This document shows, piece by piece, positions 25,963-36,200 of a DNA stretch of 64,000 bases. Source of the DNA: Arcobacter sp. F2176 (GTDB lineage: Bacteria; Campylobacterota; Campylobacteria; Campylobacterales; Arcobacteraceae); the NCBI RefSeq assembly GCF_004116465.1, contig NZ_PDJV01000007.1:1-64000 (forward strand), given 5' to 3'. The notes beneath the pieces were generated by a model. That model made no database searches and was not told the DNA's origin. It saw only the letters and a list, made by a program, of their open reading frames with translations. The number at the start of each line of letters is the position of its first letter. Positions within the stretch are counted from its first letter, which is position 1. Both the position numbers and the translations under genes were made by a program.

Positions 25963-26457
25963 TTATTTACTCAATAACATTCTTGTATAAAGACCAACAG
26001 TACTTGTGTACCCTACTTCACTAAATCTTAGTTTTTTATCTTTGTCATATATAAATGTTGTAGGGAAACCTTTGATATTAAACTTTTGAGAATATAATCC
26101 TGCTTCATCATTTACAACTTTAAAAGTAAGATTATTCTGCTTTAAATACTTTTGTATCTCTTCTTTACTTCCAGATTGAACGGCTATGGTTATTACTTCA
26201 TACTTTTTAGAGATTTTTTCAATATTTGCAGCTTCTATTTTACAAATAGGACACCATGAGGCCCAAAAATGAATAAGTAGGGGCTTATCTTTAGGTATAT
26301 CATAAGTTTTGCCATCAAGAAGAGTGAAGGTATTTATATCTAGTCTATCTTTGTTTAAATCAAGCGATTTATAATAACTAATCCCATTCATAGCTATTAT
26401 CAACATCAATACAATTATAATACCCTCTTTAAGATACTTTTTTATTTTGTCTTTCAT
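25963..26457 (-). CDS. Membrane-anchored TlpA/ScsD-like thioredoxin
   Basis: A 164-residue protein with one N-terminal transmembrane segment (about 12-29) and a periplasmic thioredoxin fold. The redox motif is HFWASWCPICKIEAANIEK (CPIC), with the cis-proline region IKGFPTTFIYDKD. This fits ScsD-like disulfide oxidoreductases and TlpA/ResA relatives that act on periplasmic thiols. AAGG precedes the ATG. It stands alone, 51 bases from the Ada-like gene. Confidence 0.88.
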   Translation of the reverse strand: MKDKIKKYLKEGIIIVLMLIIAMNGISYYKSLDLNKDRLDINTFTLLDGKTYDIPKDKPLLIHFWASWCPICKIEAANIEKISKKYEVITIAVQSGSKEEIQKYLKQNNLTFKVVNDEAGLYSQKFNIKGFPTTFIYDKDKKLRFSEVGYTSTVGLYTRMLLSK

Positions 26458-26596
26458 CTTTTACCTTACTTGAAATTCTAAGAATAGTAATTATAGTTTT
26501 ATATTGTTGGTAATGTGTTTAGGTGAAATTTATTTTTAGGTTAATTATAAATTTCATTTTAAGTTAAAAAGAGTTATTATTCTATAAACATATAAT

Positions 26597-26615
26597 AATA
26601 ATGATTATTATTGTT
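26597..26615 (+). promoter_or_regulatory. Fur-box-like sequence before the AraC regulator
   Basis: The AT-rich stretch TAATGATTATTATTG falls in a 19-base segment matching about 14 of 19 positions of the classical Fur consensus. It lies 25-43 bases before the regulator start codon. The AT richness of the region lowers certainty. Confidence 0.5.
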
Positions 26616-26639
26616 ATTATTTAAATTTAAAGGTTATCT

Positions 26640-27626
26640 ATGTCAATAATTTTACAAAGAAAAGAATATTTAGAAAAAGTTGAAAAAATATATCCTTTAG
26701 ACACTCCACAAAAAAAGAGTGCCAACTTTAATAACAAAATTTTTAAAAAAACATCTTTTTATCATTATAGAATGGGATTAGGAATTTCATATTTATTCTT
26801 TAATTCTAGTTTTGAGAAAAACATTACTATGGAATCAAAACATGAAGCTAATGACATTTCATTTATAACATTTAATCAATCTATACACCCTATAAAACTG
26901 CAAGATTTTAGTAAAAAGAATGACTACATCTTCAAACCTAAACATTACACAATAGGAAAAATAAATGAAAACTTTCAATCTTATAATACCTATTCAAGTA
27001 ATAAAGAATATTGTACACATTATATTTTTTTTGAAAATAAAATATTTCAAGATTTGTTAAAAGAAGATTTAACTCAAAAGTCATTGTATGAAGTAGATGG
27101 CTTTAAAATCATGGAAGAGATGATAACCAATGAAAAACAAAAATTAATTTTAAATGAATTGCCAACATTATTCTCCCTTGAAGGCAAACTCCAAGAGTTA
27201 TATTTAGAATCAAAAATTATAGATTTAATTTATATAACATTAAATGATATAAAAAATTTATCTTTAAAAGAGAGTTTTGAACTCAATTCAAAAGATATTG
27301 AATGCTTGTATAAAGCAAAAGAAATTTTAACAAAAAATATTTCAAATCCTCCATCTTTAAAAATGTTAGCACATCAATCTGCAATCAATGAATTTAAACT
27401 TAAAAAAGGATTTAAGAAACTTTTTGGCAATACTGTTTTTGGATTTTTACAAGAATATAGACTAAATGAAGCTAAAAAGATACTTCTAAATAATGAAATA
27501 AATATTAATGAAGTTTCTTCATTGGTTGGATATAAAAATGTTAGTCATTTTAGTAAAATATTTAAAGAATATTTTGGTGTAAACCCCATTCAAATTAAAA
27601 AAAACCAGAAAAAAGTTTATATTTAA
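26640..27626 (+). CDS. PchR/YbtA-type AraC regulator of the siderophore cluster
   Basis: A 328-residue regulator. The C-terminal 100 residues are an AraC domain with the PchR-type helix NEFKLKKGFKKLFGNTVFGF, then QEYRLNEAKKILL and VGYKNVSHFSKIFKEYFGVNP. The N-terminal 220 residues are the usual divergent ligand domain; in PchR this binds the ferric siderophore. It stands immediately before the synthase operon on the same strand, with a Fur-box-like site upstream. AAAGG precedes the ATG with a 6-base spacer. It is likely an activator that responds to the cluster's own product. Confidence 0.9.
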   Translation: MSIILQRKEYLEKVEKIYPLDTPQKKSANFNNKIFKKTSFYHYRMGLGISYLFFNSSFEKNITMESKHEANDISFITFNQSIHPIKLQDFSKKNDYIFKPKHYTIGKINENFQSYNTYSSNKEYCTHYIFFENKIFQDLLKEDLTQKSLYEVDGFKIMEEMITNEKQKLILNELPTLFSLEGKLQELYLESKIIDLIYITLNDIKNLSLKESFELNSKDIECLYKAKEILTKNISNPPSLKMLAHQSAINEFKLKKGFKKLFGNTVFGFLQEYRLNEAKKILLNNEININEVSSLVGYKNVSHFSKIFKEYFGVNPIQIKKNQKKVYI

Positions 27627-27959
27627 TATTTACTTTTTCAAGTTCTTATTAATAAAATAATTAAGTTTCTTTTAATAGTTTAAAATATAATTATCGGCCT
27701 TAAACTTTGCAGTAAAATTCCAAATTAAATTAAACTATTTTAATTCATTTATAGTTGCACATTTAATTAAGTTTTCTTCTTTATAGTGATTATTAAAGCT
27801 TTATCTTTTATATCTTTCTTTTAGGGTAACTGTATGAATTTTTTCCTAAATATTTTCCTATTTTGTGGTAAAAAAGGATATCAAATATTTTGTTAATCCT
27901 TCCCATCCCTTATTTCTAGAAATTATGTATTTATGATTTGATGGGGGAAACCATTCTTT

Positions 27960-27989
27960 ATTTGAATAATATATGAATTCATTTCAAAT
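27960..27989. promoter_or_regulatory. Inverted repeat, possible activator site
   Basis: Arms ATTTGAA (27960-27966) and TTCAAAT (27983-27989), 16 bases apart, lie 33 bases upstream of the Fur box. This position, upstream of a promoter, would suit an AraC-type activator. Confidence 0.3.
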
Positions 27990-28021
27990 ACAATAAATTA
28001 AAATCCTCTCAACATAAAAAT

Positions 28022-28040
28022 AATATTGATAATCATTATA
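28022..28040 (+). promoter_or_regulatory. Fur box of the siderophore synthase operon
   Basis: 16 of 19 positions match the classical Fur consensus, with an unbroken TGATAATCATTAT core. It lies about 165 bases before the first gene of the operon. It implies iron repression of the synthase genes. Confidence 0.75.
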
Positions 28041-28205
28041 ATATTTATATATAATATCAAAAGAAATAACAAAGAATAGTAAAAAAAAACAAAAATAATC
28101 TATTCTCAATAAAAGAAAAAATCTCAAAAAGTTACCAATTTATTTTAATTTTTTGGATTTAATAATTTTATTTCTAACAATAATATAATTTTGGGAGTAA
28201 TAAAG

Positions 28206-30299
28206 ATGAAAAACTTAGGACAAGTATTAGAATATTATGCTTTAAAATATCCAGAAAAAGTAGCTATACGTTTTTTAGCAAGAGGAGAAGATGAAACAGA
28301 CTCTATAACTTATTTACAATTAAAACAACAATCTCATGCAATAGCAACTCAATTGTTAACCCAGTATAAAAGAGGAGATACCGCCCTACTTATTTTTGAT
28401 GCAAGTATTGATGTTATTGTTGCATTTTGGGGATGTGTTTATGCTGGAATTATTGCAGTCCCAATTCCTATTCCAAATGGAAATAAAGGAATGGATAATG
28501 TAGCACATATAGTAGAAGATGCAGAAATTAGTTTAATTATTAGTCATACTTCGGTTGAAAGTCGTTTAAGTAAGAAATTTAAAGAAAATATCCAATTGAA
28601 AAGACTAAATTGGCTGATTGTTAATAAGAAAAATTTTAAAGAAAATATATTTTTAGATAAGGAAGTTTTTTCATCTAATCAATTATTACTATTACAATAC
28701 ACTTCAGGTTCTACAAATAAGCCAAAAGGAGTAAAAGTATCTCATCAAAATATGATAGCACACCAAGAAGGATTAAAAGAAGCATTTTATAGTGATGAAA
28801 AGTCTGTTGTGGTTAGTTGGTTACCATATTACCATGATATGGGATTAATTGGGAAAATAATACATGCAACTTTTTGTGGTGCAACCCTTATTTTAATGCC
28901 ACCAATTGCATTTGTACAAAATCCATTTCGTTGGTTACAAGCAATTAGTAAATATCAGGGAACTAATAGTGCTGCTCCAAATTTTGCCTATGAGGATTGT
29001 TTACGAAATATAACAAATGAACAATTAAGCCAATTAAATCTAAGTTCTTGGAAAGTTGCATGGAATGCTGCTGAACCAATACATGCAAATACAGTTGTAA
29101 ATTTTTGCAATAGGTTTTCACAATGTGGATTTAATCCTCAATCATTGACAACAGCTTATGGAATGGCTGAATCTACCTTAGCAATTTCAGTTGCGGATAT
29201 AAAATCAAAACTAAAACTATTAGCAATAGATGAAAATGAATTTAAACAAGGAAATATCAAAGTTATTAAAGAACTCTTTATTGATAGCAACCTAGAAGAA
29301 ATCTCCCAATATAAAAAAGTAGTAGTAGATTGTGGAAATTGTATTTCAAACCATCAAATAAAAATAGTAGATCCAAAAAACAGATTGTTATGCTCCGATT
29401 ATAAAATTGGAGAAGTATGGTTTAGTGGCAAAAGTGTAGCAAATGGATATTGGAAAAAAGAAACATTAAGCCAAAGTACTTTTTTTGCAACTATTCAAAA
29501 TAGTAATAATTCTGAAACTTATTTACGTACAGAAGATATGGGTTTTATGGACAAAAACAAAAATCTTTTTATAGTGGGACGGCATAAAGATATGATAATC
29601 ATTCATGGAGAAAATTATGCACCTCAAGATTTAGAGTTTAGTATTTTTAACTCTCATGAAGCTTTTGTAGAAAGTGGTTGTTCTGCATTTTCAGTAATGT
29701 CTCAGGGGAAAGAGAAAGTAGTTATAGTCCAAGAAATTAAACGTACACAAAGAAAAAAAGTTGATTTTGAAAAATTATTATCACATGTTAAAAATATACT
29801 TTCACAAGAGTATCAATTACAGTTATTTGCTTTAGTTTTCATCCATCAAGCAAACCTTCCTAAAACCACAAGTGGAAAAGTCCAACGTAAATTATGTAAG
29901 CACTTATTTATTAATGAAGAGTTTTCTCCTTTATATTCTTGGGTTCCACAACAATTAGATGAACAGCAACTATTAAATGAAAAAGTATCTGAACAAAATC
30001 TTCACATTGAATCTTCATCAAATCAATTGTCTTATGAGAAACTAATACATTGGTTAGAAGAATGGATTCAAAAAACTATCCCTGCAATAGATAGTTTTGA
30101 GAAATCTAGTAACTTTTCTAGTTATGGTATGGATTCAAAAACTACTGCACTAATGGCTTATGATTTAGAAAGTTATATTGGATATGAGCTTGATCCAACA
30201 TTATGTTGGAACTACCCAAATCCTGATACTTTAATAAATCATCTTATAGATGAAATAAAAACTAATCAACTTATCCCTTTAAAAGGTAATCTAAAATGA
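28206..30299 (+). CDS. Fatty acyl-AMP ligase with C-terminal carrier domain (starter loading)
   Basis: A 697-residue loading protein. Residues 1-560 are a fatty acyl-AMP ligase: LQYTSGSTNKPKGVKVSHQNM (ATP site near 165), SWLPYYHDMGLIG, AYGMAESTLAISV and LRTEDMGF. The region from 590 is an acyl carrier domain with the phosphopantetheine serine at 644 (YGMDSKT). It would adenylate a fatty or other carboxylic acid and pass it to its own carrier for the first ketosynthase. A frame from TTG at 28191 exists, but GGGAG at 28193-28197 points to ATG 28206. The stop overlaps the next start by 4 nt. In micacocidin a similar ligase selects the starter; the acid used here is unknown. Confidence 0.9.
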   Translation: MKNLGQVLEYYALKYPEKVAIRFLARGEDETDSITYLQLKQQSHAIATQLLTQYKRGDTALLIFDASIDVIVAFWGCVYAGIIAVPIPIPNGNKGMDNVAHIVEDAEISLIISHTSVESRLSKKFKENIQLKRLNWLIVNKKNFKENIFLDKEVFSSNQLLLLQYTSGSTNKPKGVKVSHQNMIAHQEGLKEAFYSDEKSVVVSWLPYYHDMGLIGKIIHATFCGATLILMPPIAFVQNPFRWLQAISKYQGTNSAAPNFAYEDCLRNITNEQLSQLNLSSWKVAWNAAEPIHANTVVNFCNRFSQCGFNPQSLTTAYGMAESTLAISVADIKSKLKLLAIDENEFKQGNIKVIKELFIDSNLEEISQYKKVVVDCGNCISNHQIKIVDPKNRLLCSDYKIGEVWFSGKSVANGYWKKETLSQSTFFATIQNSNNSETYLRTEDMGFMDKNKNLFIVGRHKDMIIIHGENYAPQDLEFSIFNSHEAFVESGCSAFSVMSQGKEKVVIVQEIKRTQRKKVDFEKLLSHVKNILSQEYQLQLFALVFIHQANLPKTTSGKVQRKLCKHLFINEEFSPLYSWVPQQLDEQQLLNEKVSEQNLHIESSSNQLSYEKLIHWLEEWIQKTIPAIDSFEKSSNFSSYGMDSKTTALMAYDLESYIGYELDPTLCWNYPNPDTLINHLIDEIKTNQLIPLKGNLK

Positions 30300-33200
30300 A
30301 TAAAACATATGAACCTATTGCTATTATAGGAACCTCTTGTCGTTTACCAGGAGAAATTAATGATTTAAATGATCTTTGGCATAAATTAAGTGCTTCTTAT
30401 GATGCAGTTGTTGATATTCCAAGTGAACGTTGTTTACAAGATAATATTTATAATAACACACCACAAGTTGGTAAAAGTTATGCAAAAAAAGCTGGATTAC
30501 TTAATAATATAGCTAACTTTGATGCAAAATTTTTTGGTATTTCAGATGAAGAAGCTACTGCAATGGATCCACAACAGAGACTATTACTTGAAGCAGCTTG
30601 GCATGCATTAGAAGATTCAGGTCAATTTAAAAATGACGATTTATTAAAGGAAACAGGATTCTATGTAGGTATTGCTACAGACGATTATAGCCAAATAGGA
30701 ATGCATAAGCACAAATTAGATGAAGTTAGTACATATACTACATTAGGATCATTAAGATCAATTAGTGCAGGTCGAGTAGCATATCATCTTAATCTAAATG
30801 GTCCTGTTAGTCAAATAGACACTGCTTGTTCTTCTTCACTCATGGCAATTCATCAAGCGTGCCAAAGTTTACGTTTAAATGAGGCAGATTGTATGTTGGC
30901 TGGTGGAATCAACTTATTAATATCCCCTCAAACTATGGTTGAACTAAGTCAAATAAAAGCATTATCCTTAAGTAACCGTTGTAGTGTTTTTGATAATAGT
31001 GCAGATGGCTATGTAAGAGGAGAAGGTTATGGATTAGTTGTATTAAAAAGATTAAGTGATGCAGAAGCAAACAACGACAATATTATTGCTGTAATCAAAG
31101 GCTCTTTAACTAACCATGATGGATCAAGTAATGGATTAACTGCACCAAATGGTTTAGCACAAGAAAAACTTCTTAAAAAAACTCTTAAAATTTCAAATAT
31201 TAATTCACATGAAGTTAGCTATGTTGAAACTCATGGGACAGGAACACTATTTGGTGACCCCATAGAAGTAAACAGTATTATTAATGTATATGGGAAAAAT
31301 AGAAATAAAGATAATCCACTATTTTTAGGTTCAATTAAAAGTAGTATTGGACATTTAGAAGCAGCCGCTGGTGTTGCAGGAATACTGAAAGTTTGCTCTT
31401 CAATAACAAATAAGCAATTAATTCCAAATTTAAATTTTTCAACACCTAATCCTTATATTAAGTGGGACAAGGCTCCTATTAAAGTTATTGATACTTTAAA
31501 ACCTTGGTCTAACAAGGATAAAGAACTAAGAACTGCTACTATGAGTTCATTTGGCTTTAGTGGAACAAATGTACATATGATTATTCAAGAGTATCAAAAT
31601 AATAAAGAAGATTTAACAGCAAATAAATTAACAAATGAACTTTATATAATACCAATATCAGCAAAAAGCTTAACTTCATTAAAAAATTTAGTAAAGGCAT
31701 GGTTAGAGGCAGATTATTTAACAAAGGAATCTATTGCTAATATAGCATATAGTGCTACTGTTACTAGAAAACATTTTGAATATAAACTACTAGTTCTAGT
31801 AAAAAACTATGAAGATTTAAAACTTAAGTTAAAATCTTGGTTCCATAATAAAGAAACAGATTTATTATGGAGCAGTATTAATTTTAAACCACTTACTGAT
31901 AAGTGCAATATTAATAAAAACTACATTGATATTATAAATAACTACTTTACAAATAATCATATTGATTGTGAAGATTTATATGGTAAGAATAAAATTTCCC
32001 ATTGTAAGCTACCTAGTTATACCTTTGATAGTAAAATCTACTGGTGGGAAAAACCATATGATTTTACCATAAGAACTTCTGATAAATTAATAGAAAATAA
32101 AAATATATCATATAAATTACAATGGGAAGAATATAGCATAAATGAAAGCATATCAACTAATCATAATATACAAATAATTGCAGATAGTACAAATAACAAT
32201 ATAATTAAACTATTAGAAAAAAGTTCTGAAGAATCAAATTATATAAGTCAAAGTACAAATGAATTTTTAAATACACCTGTTAATAAAGATACAAATTATA
32301 TTTATTTTATTCATATAAGTGAAGACATAGATATACTTGAAAATAACATAACTAAGATATGGTCTATAGTACAATATTTTAATAAAAATAATAGCTCATC
32401 TAAAATATGGATTATTACAGAGCAATCACAACATTTTGAAAAAGATGATATTACCAATATAAATGCCTCTTCAATTTGGGGATTATTTCGCTCATTAAGA
32501 ATAGAGCTAGGAACTAGTTGGGGTGGAATAATTGATATGCCTCAAAATATAACAAAAGATATTATAAATAAGATGTTTATGTGCTTTTATCAGCAAAACG
32601 ATGAAGATCAATATGTACTTCGGGATAAAAAAGTATATATACCTAGATTATTACCACATACATTAGATACACAAAATGTTTTCTCTTTTGATTTAAAAGC
32701 CTCATATCTTATTACGGGTGGGTTAGGCGCTTTAGGAATAGAATTAATAACTTACTTAATTTCTTTAGGAATTAATCATATTATTCTAGCTTCAAGAAGA
32801 GGAGAAGATACCTTAAAAAATAAGAAAGATTTTGCTAATAAAATTAAAGAATGGAGAAGACAAGGAAAACAAATTGATATTTATAAATTAGACCTTAGTA
32901 ATGAACTTCAAGTATCAGATTTTTTTGAAAATCTGAAAAAAGAAAGTATTAATTTAAAAGGGATAGCCCACCTTTCTGGTGTTATTAGCAAACAAGATTT
33001 AAGTAAAAGTCCAAAAGAAAAAGATATTCATAATTTTATGGCTGCAAAAACTAAAGGGGCTTGGTATTTACATAAATATTCACAAGTATTTCATTTAGAT
33101 TTCTTTTTATTATTCTCTTCAGTTACAGCCCTATTTGGGATGAAAGATTTAACTTTTTATAGTGCAAGTAATGCTTTTTTAGACGCTTTAGCTTTACATC

Positions 33201-36200
33201 GAAGTAAACAAGGATTAAAAGCACTATCAATAAACTGGGGAAGATTTGATATAGATGGTATGGTTGATAATCAAGATGCTAAAGTATTAGATACATTAGG
33301 TGTTGCTAAAATGAAAACAACAAATGCTTTTACAAAAATGACTCATTATATGGAATATACCAATAATATTTGTATAACAGATGTAAATTGGGACAAATTT
33401 ATATCTTATTTTAAACAATTATCTAGCATTAATTTATTTACTCATTTATTACCTAAGTCAAATCATCTAATAAGTACTCAAAAAATTGAAACAAAAGAAC
33501 ACTTTAAGAAATATTTTATTGATATTATTAGGAAAGCACTAAAACTAGAAAAAAATAAAATATCAACAACACAAAACTTATTCTCAATAGGTCTTAACTC
33601 TATGCTTTCAATGTATATTAGACAAGCACTTGAAGAGAATTTGAAACTAACAACAGAAGCCACATTATTTTTTAAAAAACAAACTATAGAGCTATTGGTT
33701 GAATATTTATGGGAACAATACCAAAACAATAACAATAATAAAATGATTAATACTCAATTAAATAATGAAGATGGGAAAATTATATTTTTATTTAGTGGTC
33801 AAGGTACCCAATATCCAGGAATGGGAAAAACACTTTATACTAATAATGAAAAGTTTAAACAATCAATTGATTATTGTATGAATTTTTTACAAAAAGAATT
33901 TGACTTAGATTTTAAATATATTTTATTTGATGATAAATCTAAGTTATTAAAAGAAACAGAATATGCTCAATTATCCTTATTTATTATTGAATATTCATTA
34001 TATAAATTATGGCAAGAAAAAAATATTCATGCTGATTATTTTATAGGGCATAGTGTAGGAGAATATGTTGCAGCTTGCCTTGCTGGAGTATTTAGCCTTG
34101 AAGATGCATTAAGATTGCTAAAAGTTCGGGGAAAACTTATGCAAAGCTTAGAAAACCATGGTGATATGATGGTAGTTTTTGATTCATTTGAAAACATACC
34201 TACTCTTCCGAATTCTTTAGATATAGCTGCTATAAATAGCCCTTGGCAAACTGTTATATCTGGGAATATAAATCATCTTAAAAATTATGAAAAAAAATTA
34301 TCAGAAAAGAATATAAAAACACAATTATTAAATACACAAAAAGCCTTCCACTCAAGTTTAATGATGCCTATACTAAAAGAGTTCCAAAAATTTGCAAGTA
34401 CAATTACTTATAAAAGTCCCAATATACCAATTATTACTAATATTAATGCTACTGTGGCTAAAGAAGATATTGCTTGTGCAAAATATTGGGTAGATCATAT
34501 TATAAATACTGTCCAATTTGCGCCAAGTATTCAAAAAGCTTATGAAAAAGGTTGTAGATACTTCATTGAAGTTGGGCCTGGTAGTGTTCTTAAAAATTTA
34601 GCAGAAGAAAACATAATACAAAAAAATATCAAGTGTCATTATTTTAATTCATTGATTAATGAAGATAAGCCTAAAGAATATTTACTAAAACAACAAGAAA
34701 AATTAAAATTATCTCAAAAAAGTTTAATTAATCATAAAGATGATTCCATAAAAGAAAATTTATTAAGACCAATTATACATAATGAACAAGATAAATTTAA
34801 ACCTTTTGCTTTAACTTCTATGCAACATGCTTATTGGTTAGGAAGAAATGAGGAAATTGCAGAAGGTGGTGTTGCTATCCACATGTATTTAGAACTTGAT
34901 ATAAAATATTTTAATAAAGAAAATTTTACAAATGCATGGAAAACACTTGTTGAAAGACATGATATGTTACATGCTATAGTTGATAGAAATGGAGAGCAAC
35001 AAATATTAAAACAAATTCCTGAATTTTCTATTCTAGAGCACTCTTTAAAAAATAAAGATGAAAATGAAAAAGAAATATATTTACAAGATATACGACATGA
35101 GTTATCTCATCAAAATGTATCTCTTGAAAAATGGCCTCAATCTGAAATAAGAATAACTAAACTTGATGATAATAATTCAAGGGTACATATTAGTATTGAT
35201 GGATGGACTATTGATGGGTGGAGTTATCAAGTTTTATTCCACGAATTACATGAACTATACCATAATCCAAAATTAACACTACCTACAATCAATATTAGCT
35301 TTAGAGATTATGTTTTGCAATTAAAAGAGATAGAAAATAGTGCCTTTTATCAAAAACACTTGACAAAATGGAGAGAACGATTAAAAGTATTACCCAAAGC
35401 TCCCCAATTACCTATGAATAAGAATAAAACTAATACTAATCGTTTTAAACGTTGGGAGTATTTTATAAATAAAGAACAATATGCATCATTAAAAAAATAT
35501 GCTAGTGATAAGTCCTTAACAACAGTAACCACCCTACTTTCAGCTTATGCTTGGGTTCTTAGTCGCTATAGTAAAGAACAAGATATTACACTTAATATAC
35601 CACGATTTAATCGTTTACCATTACACTCTGATATTAATCGTGTTATAGGAGAATTTGCTAGTTTTACTTTACTTGCTTGTACAAGAAAAGAAGATACAAC
35701 ATTTAATGAATATGCTAATAAAATACAAAAACAACTATGGGAAGATGTGGAAAACCCTTGGGTTCCCGGAGTTACTTTATTAAGGGAATTAGCAAAAATT
35801 TCTAATCAATCAAATACAATGATGCCTTTTGTTTTTACAAATATGCCAGAAGAGAGTCTTGATGGGAAAAAATTAGAATTTTTAAATGAATGGAGCAAAA
35901 GTGCAGATATTCCATACTTCTTAACTCAAACACCTCAAGTACAAGTTGATTGTCAATACCATGATAAAGATGATGGACTATTTGTATTTTGGGATGTTTT
36001 AATAGATAAATTCGAACCTGAAATAATTGATAATTTATTCTCTAGTTATATTGATTTAATACAAAACTTATCATCTTCTGACAAAGCGTGGAATCAAAAC
36101 TCTTTACCTATGAAAAAAAGTTCATCTCTTATTGCAAATGAAGAACAAATACCAAAACAAGGCCTATATGAACAATTTACAAATACTGCACAAAAAAATA

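Larger units (their letters stand above)
27627..28205. other. 579-base regulatory region before the siderophore operon
   Basis: No credible gene is found. It holds a strong Fur box (28022-28040), an inverted repeat ATTTGAA...TTCAAAT (27960-27989) with an inner ATGAATTCAT, and a repeated TAATTAAGTTT-type stretch near 27656 and 27763. The repeats are candidates for AraC-type sites, but in sequence this AT-rich they may be chance. The length suggests a long leader or several control sites. Confidence 0.5.
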
